DNA of 6,989 nucleotides from DASYHS01 sp035998295 (lineage in GTDB: Bacteria > Pseudomonadota > Alphaproteobacteria > Azospirillales > Azospirillaceae). The stretch covers positions 1 to 6,989 of the forward strand of contig NZ_DASYHS010000177.1 in the NCBI RefSeq assembly GCF_035998295.1. The letters are read 5' to 3'. The notes under the pieces were generated by a model. The model did not search any database. It worked only from the letters and a program-made list of their open reading frames with translations, and was not told where the DNA came from. The position numbers and the translations under genes are program-made. Below, piece after piece: positions 5,592 to 6,989 of this stretch (position 1 is its first letter; every line of letters begins with the position of its first letter).

Positions 5592-5759
5592 CTACTTGAT
5601 CTTCGATTCCTTGAACGCGACGTGCTTGCGCACGACCGGGTCGTACTTGCGGAACTCGAGCTTCTCGGTGGTCTTCCGGGGGTTCTTCTTCTTCACGTAG
5701 AAGAAGCCCGTGTCGGCCGTGCTCACCAGCTTGATCAGGACCGTATTCTGCTTTGCCAT
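5592..5759 (-). CDS. rpmG: 50S ribosomal protein L33
   Basis: Small basic protein of the large ribosomal subunit, 55 residues, the same length as E. coli L33. Seen: MAKQNTVLIKLVSTADTG at the N-terminus, FFYVKKKNPRKTTEKLEFRKYDP in the middle and VVRKHVAFKESKIK at the C-terminus, matching the family from end to end. It has no cysteines, so it is the zinc-independent type. The start is ATG 5759; an in-frame ATG nine codons earlier (5786) would add a non-conserved extension. Only a weak ribosome site (GGGA about 9 bases upstream) is visible. It has its own promoter (5832-5859) and terminator (5489-5528), so it is probably a monocistronic transcript of roughly 335 bases. Confidence 0.97.
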   Translation of the reverse strand: MAKQNTVLIKLVSTADTGFFYVKKKNPRKTTEKLEFRKYDPVVRKHVAFKESKIK

Positions 5760-5765
5760 AACTGA

Positions 5766-5807
5766 AATCCCGTGTTCGGCCGCCAATCCCCGGGTTCGAG
5801 CGGAACC
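5766..5807 (-). other. Structured rpmG leader: small hairpin and imperfect direct repeat
   Basis: Between the predicted transcription start and the ATG, GGTTC (5793-5797) and GAACC (5803-5807) form a 5-bp hairpin with a 5-base loop. In addition AATCCCGTGTTC (5766-5777) and AATCCCCGGGTTC (5785-5797) are an imperfect direct repeat. A role in controlling L33 translation is possible but not shown. Confidence 0.3.
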
Positions 5808-5831
5808 GGTTGCACGGCAAATTGGGGGCGA

Positions 5832-5859
5832 AAGATAACCACGCTGGCCGCGGTGTCAA
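5832..5859 (-). promoter_or_regulatory. Sigma70-type promoter of rpmG
   Basis: On the minus strand a perfect TTGACA (5859-5854) is followed after 16 bases by TATCTT (5837-5832), four of six matches to the -10. Transcription would begin near 5825, giving a leader of about 65 bases. An exact -35 hexamer at the right distance from a -10 upstream of a highly expressed ribosomal gene makes this the clearest promoter in the window. Confidence 0.72.
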
Positions 5860-5906
5860 GTCCCGTGGCGACGCAGCGAAGGGCAATCGCATCTGACGGA
5901 CGGGGG

Positions 5907-5925
5907 CCCGCCGCGCAGCGGTGGG
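5907..5925. repeat. GC-rich hairpin beside the REP-like element
   Basis: CCCGCCGC (5907-5914) pairs with GCGGTGGG (5918-5925) over 8 positions with one G/T wobble and a GCA loop. It lies between the rpmG promoter and the REP-like palindromes and may be an outer part of the same repeat. No T-run follows. Confidence 0.35.
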
Positions 5926-5950
5926 AAGGTGGGGGTCTGCGGGCGCTTTG

Positions 5951-6008
5951 CCCTCACCCTCCCGGCCGTTGGCCGGGCCCCTCCCTCTCCCGTTGCACGG
6001 GAGAGGGG
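5951..6008. repeat. REP-like palindromic intergenic repeat, two hairpins
   Basis: The element holds two inverted repeats in tandem: CCCGGCC-GTT-GGCCGGG (5961-5977, 7 bp) and a perfect 10-bp stem CCCTCTCCCG / CGGGAGAGGG (5983-5992 with 5998-6007, loop TTGCA, plus one wobble pair outside). It is preceded by CCCTCACCCT. The CCCTCTCCC...GGGAGAGGG pattern is, from general knowledge, a recurrent intergenic palindrome in many proteobacterial genomes. It begins 15 bases after the S41 peptidase stop, so it may also protect or end that transcript, though no T-run is present. No transposase is visible and no second full copy lies in the window. Confidence 0.6.
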
Positions 6009-6022
6009 AAATTCGCGCCGGT

Positions 6023-6989
6023 TCATCGTTCGGCCAGCATCACCGGCGACATCCGCATGATCCGCCGGTACAGCCCGTCCTCGGTCAGCAGGCGGCGCGC
6101 GACCTCCAGGTCGAGGTCGGCCGCATGGTCCTTCCAGGGGCACATCGTCCGCAGGCTGGACAGCGCGCCCTCGTCGTCGGGGGCGGCGTTGCGCAGCGTG
6201 ACCAGCATCGCCGGCAGCGCCGGTTCGCCTTCGTGCAGCCGCCGTATCACCTCCGCGGCGTCAGCCTCGTCGCGGCTGGTGCAGACCGTCGGCGTGACGC
6301 CCTGGAGATGGAGCGTGTAGCCCGACGGGGCGTAGATGCGCGACCAGGTCAGGAACAGCTCCCCGTCGTTCGGGAGGCGGGTGACGGTCTGGACGCTGCC
6401 CTTGCCGTAGGAGGAGGCGCCGATCACGACGGCGCGGCCGCTGTCCTGCAGGGCGGCGGCGACGATCTCCGAGGCGGAGGCGGACCGCCCGTCGAGAAGG
6501 ACCACCAGCGGCAGTCCCGCGATCGCGTCGTCCCCGGTCGCCTCGAAGCGCTGGACGCTGTCGGGATGGCGGCCCCGCGTCGTGACGATGCTGCCCTGGG
6601 GAATGAAGATGTCCGCGACCGCGACAGCCTGGTCGAGCAGGCCGCCGGGATTGCTCCGCAGGTCGAGGATGAAGCCGCGGGCGTCCGGCCCCAGGCGGAG
6701 ATTGGCGCCCGCTATCGCCTCGCGCAGGTTGACGGAGGTCGCGGCATTGAACCGGTCTATCTTCAGCGTCGCGACGCCGTCCTCCACCGCGGTCGTGACG
6801 GTGTTCGGGATCACGCGTTCCCGGTACAGCGAGATCCGGCGCACGCGTCCGCGATGGGAGCCTTCGCCCGGGCCGACCGTCACGTCGACGATGCTGCCGG
6901 CCGGCCCGCGCAGGCGCTCGCGCGCCTGTTCGAGGGGCATTCCCGCGGCGGCCGAGCCGTCGATCGCCAGCAGCCGGTCGCCGGCGCGG
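6023..6989 (-). CDS. S41-family carboxyl-terminal processing peptidase (CtpA/Prc type), N-terminus beyond window
   Basis: Serine protease that removes C-terminal segments from proteins, usually in the periplasm; the signal peptide and the first part of the PDZ domain lie outside the window. About 321 residues are visible. Seen: the end of a PDZ domain (RAGDRLLAIDG at the right edge, continuing to about 6880), then the S41 core with VATLKIDRFNAATS, FILDLRSNPGGLLDQAV and GRSASASEIVAAALQDSGRA. The nucleophile Ser is at 6478-6476 and an Asp lies 11 residues later. The general-base Lys is in SYGKGSVQ at 6403-6401, 25 residues after the Ser, the spacing known for Prc and the plant D1 protease. The substrate-groove stretch YTLHLQGVTPTV follows. 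A C-terminal tail of roughly 85 residues carries two cysteines (TVCTS, TMCPW). An internal ATG at 6940 falls inside the PDZ and is not the start. REP-like repeats follow the stop. Confidence 0.94.
   Translation of the reverse strand, partial: RAGDRLLAIDGSAAAGMPLEQARERLRGPAGSIVDVTVGPGEGSHRGRVRRISLYRERVIPNTVTTAVEDGVATLKIDRFNAATSVNLREAIAGANLRLGPDARGFILDLRSNPGGLLDQAVAVADIFIPQGSIVTTRGRHPDSVQRFEATGDDAIAGLPLVVLLDGRSASASEIVAAALQDSGRAVVIGASSYGKGSVQTVTRLPNDGELFLTWSRIYAPSGYTLHLQGVTPTVCTSRDEADAAEVIRRLHEGEPALPAMLVTLRNAAPDDEGALSSLRTMCPWKDHAADLDLEVARRLLTEDGLYRRIMRMSPVMLAER

Noticed and set aside
5785..5810. tRNA-like T-arm (GGTTCGAGC) upstream of rpmG
   Set aside because: The flanking bases do not form the 5-bp T-stem or any acceptor or anticodon arm; no tRNA is present.

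Overview
The window is very GC-rich, with GC-biased third codon positions. Its gene set (DivK, PleD, and a DinB with an N-terminal CX2C...CX2C ribbon) points to the chromosome of an alphaproteobacterium, perhaps a Rhodospirillales-type lineage; the order is inference only. The annotation is based on reading motifs and protein families directly; no database search was run.

Layout from left to right. (1) Positions 1-1049, minus strand: dinB (DNA polymerase IV), cut off at its C-terminal end by the window edge. (2) Positions 1050-1315: a divergent intergenic region with a possible -10 element for dinB, a near-consensus CtrA box, a possible promoter for divK, and a 25-base near-palindrome in the divK leader. 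(3) Positions 1316-3183, plus strand: divK and pleD, 38 bp apart, with a perfect 9-bp hairpin filling most of the gap. (4) Positions 3197-5339, minus strand and convergent with pleD: a three-gene redox/detoxification cassette transcribed as a YhhW-type pirin, then an OsmC/Ohr-like protein, then a second pirin. The last two overlap as ATGA. (5) Positions 5489-5859, minus strand: rpmG (ribosomal protein L33) with a good sigma70-like promoter and its own intrinsic terminator. (6) Positions 5907-6008: a cluster of palindromes resembling a REP/intergenic repeat. (7) Positions 6023-6989, minus strand: the C-terminal two thirds or so of an S41 carboxyl-terminal processing peptidase, cut off at its N-terminal side by the window edge.

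How the genes work together. DivK and PleD are the two response regulators that in Caulobacter link polar histidine kinases to CtrA activity (DivK) and to cyclic-di-GMP synthesis (PleD). A near-perfect CtrA box upstream of divK fits a feedback loop. The pirin/OsmC genes look like a separate stress module placed between pleD and rpmG. dinB, rpmG and the peptidase appear to be independent transcription units.

I do not see an unknown multi-gene system here. The most interesting material is regulatory and structural: the CtrA box, the divK-pleD hairpin, the divK leader palindrome, an operator-like inverted repeat upstream of the pirin operon, and the repeat cluster next to the peptidase gene.
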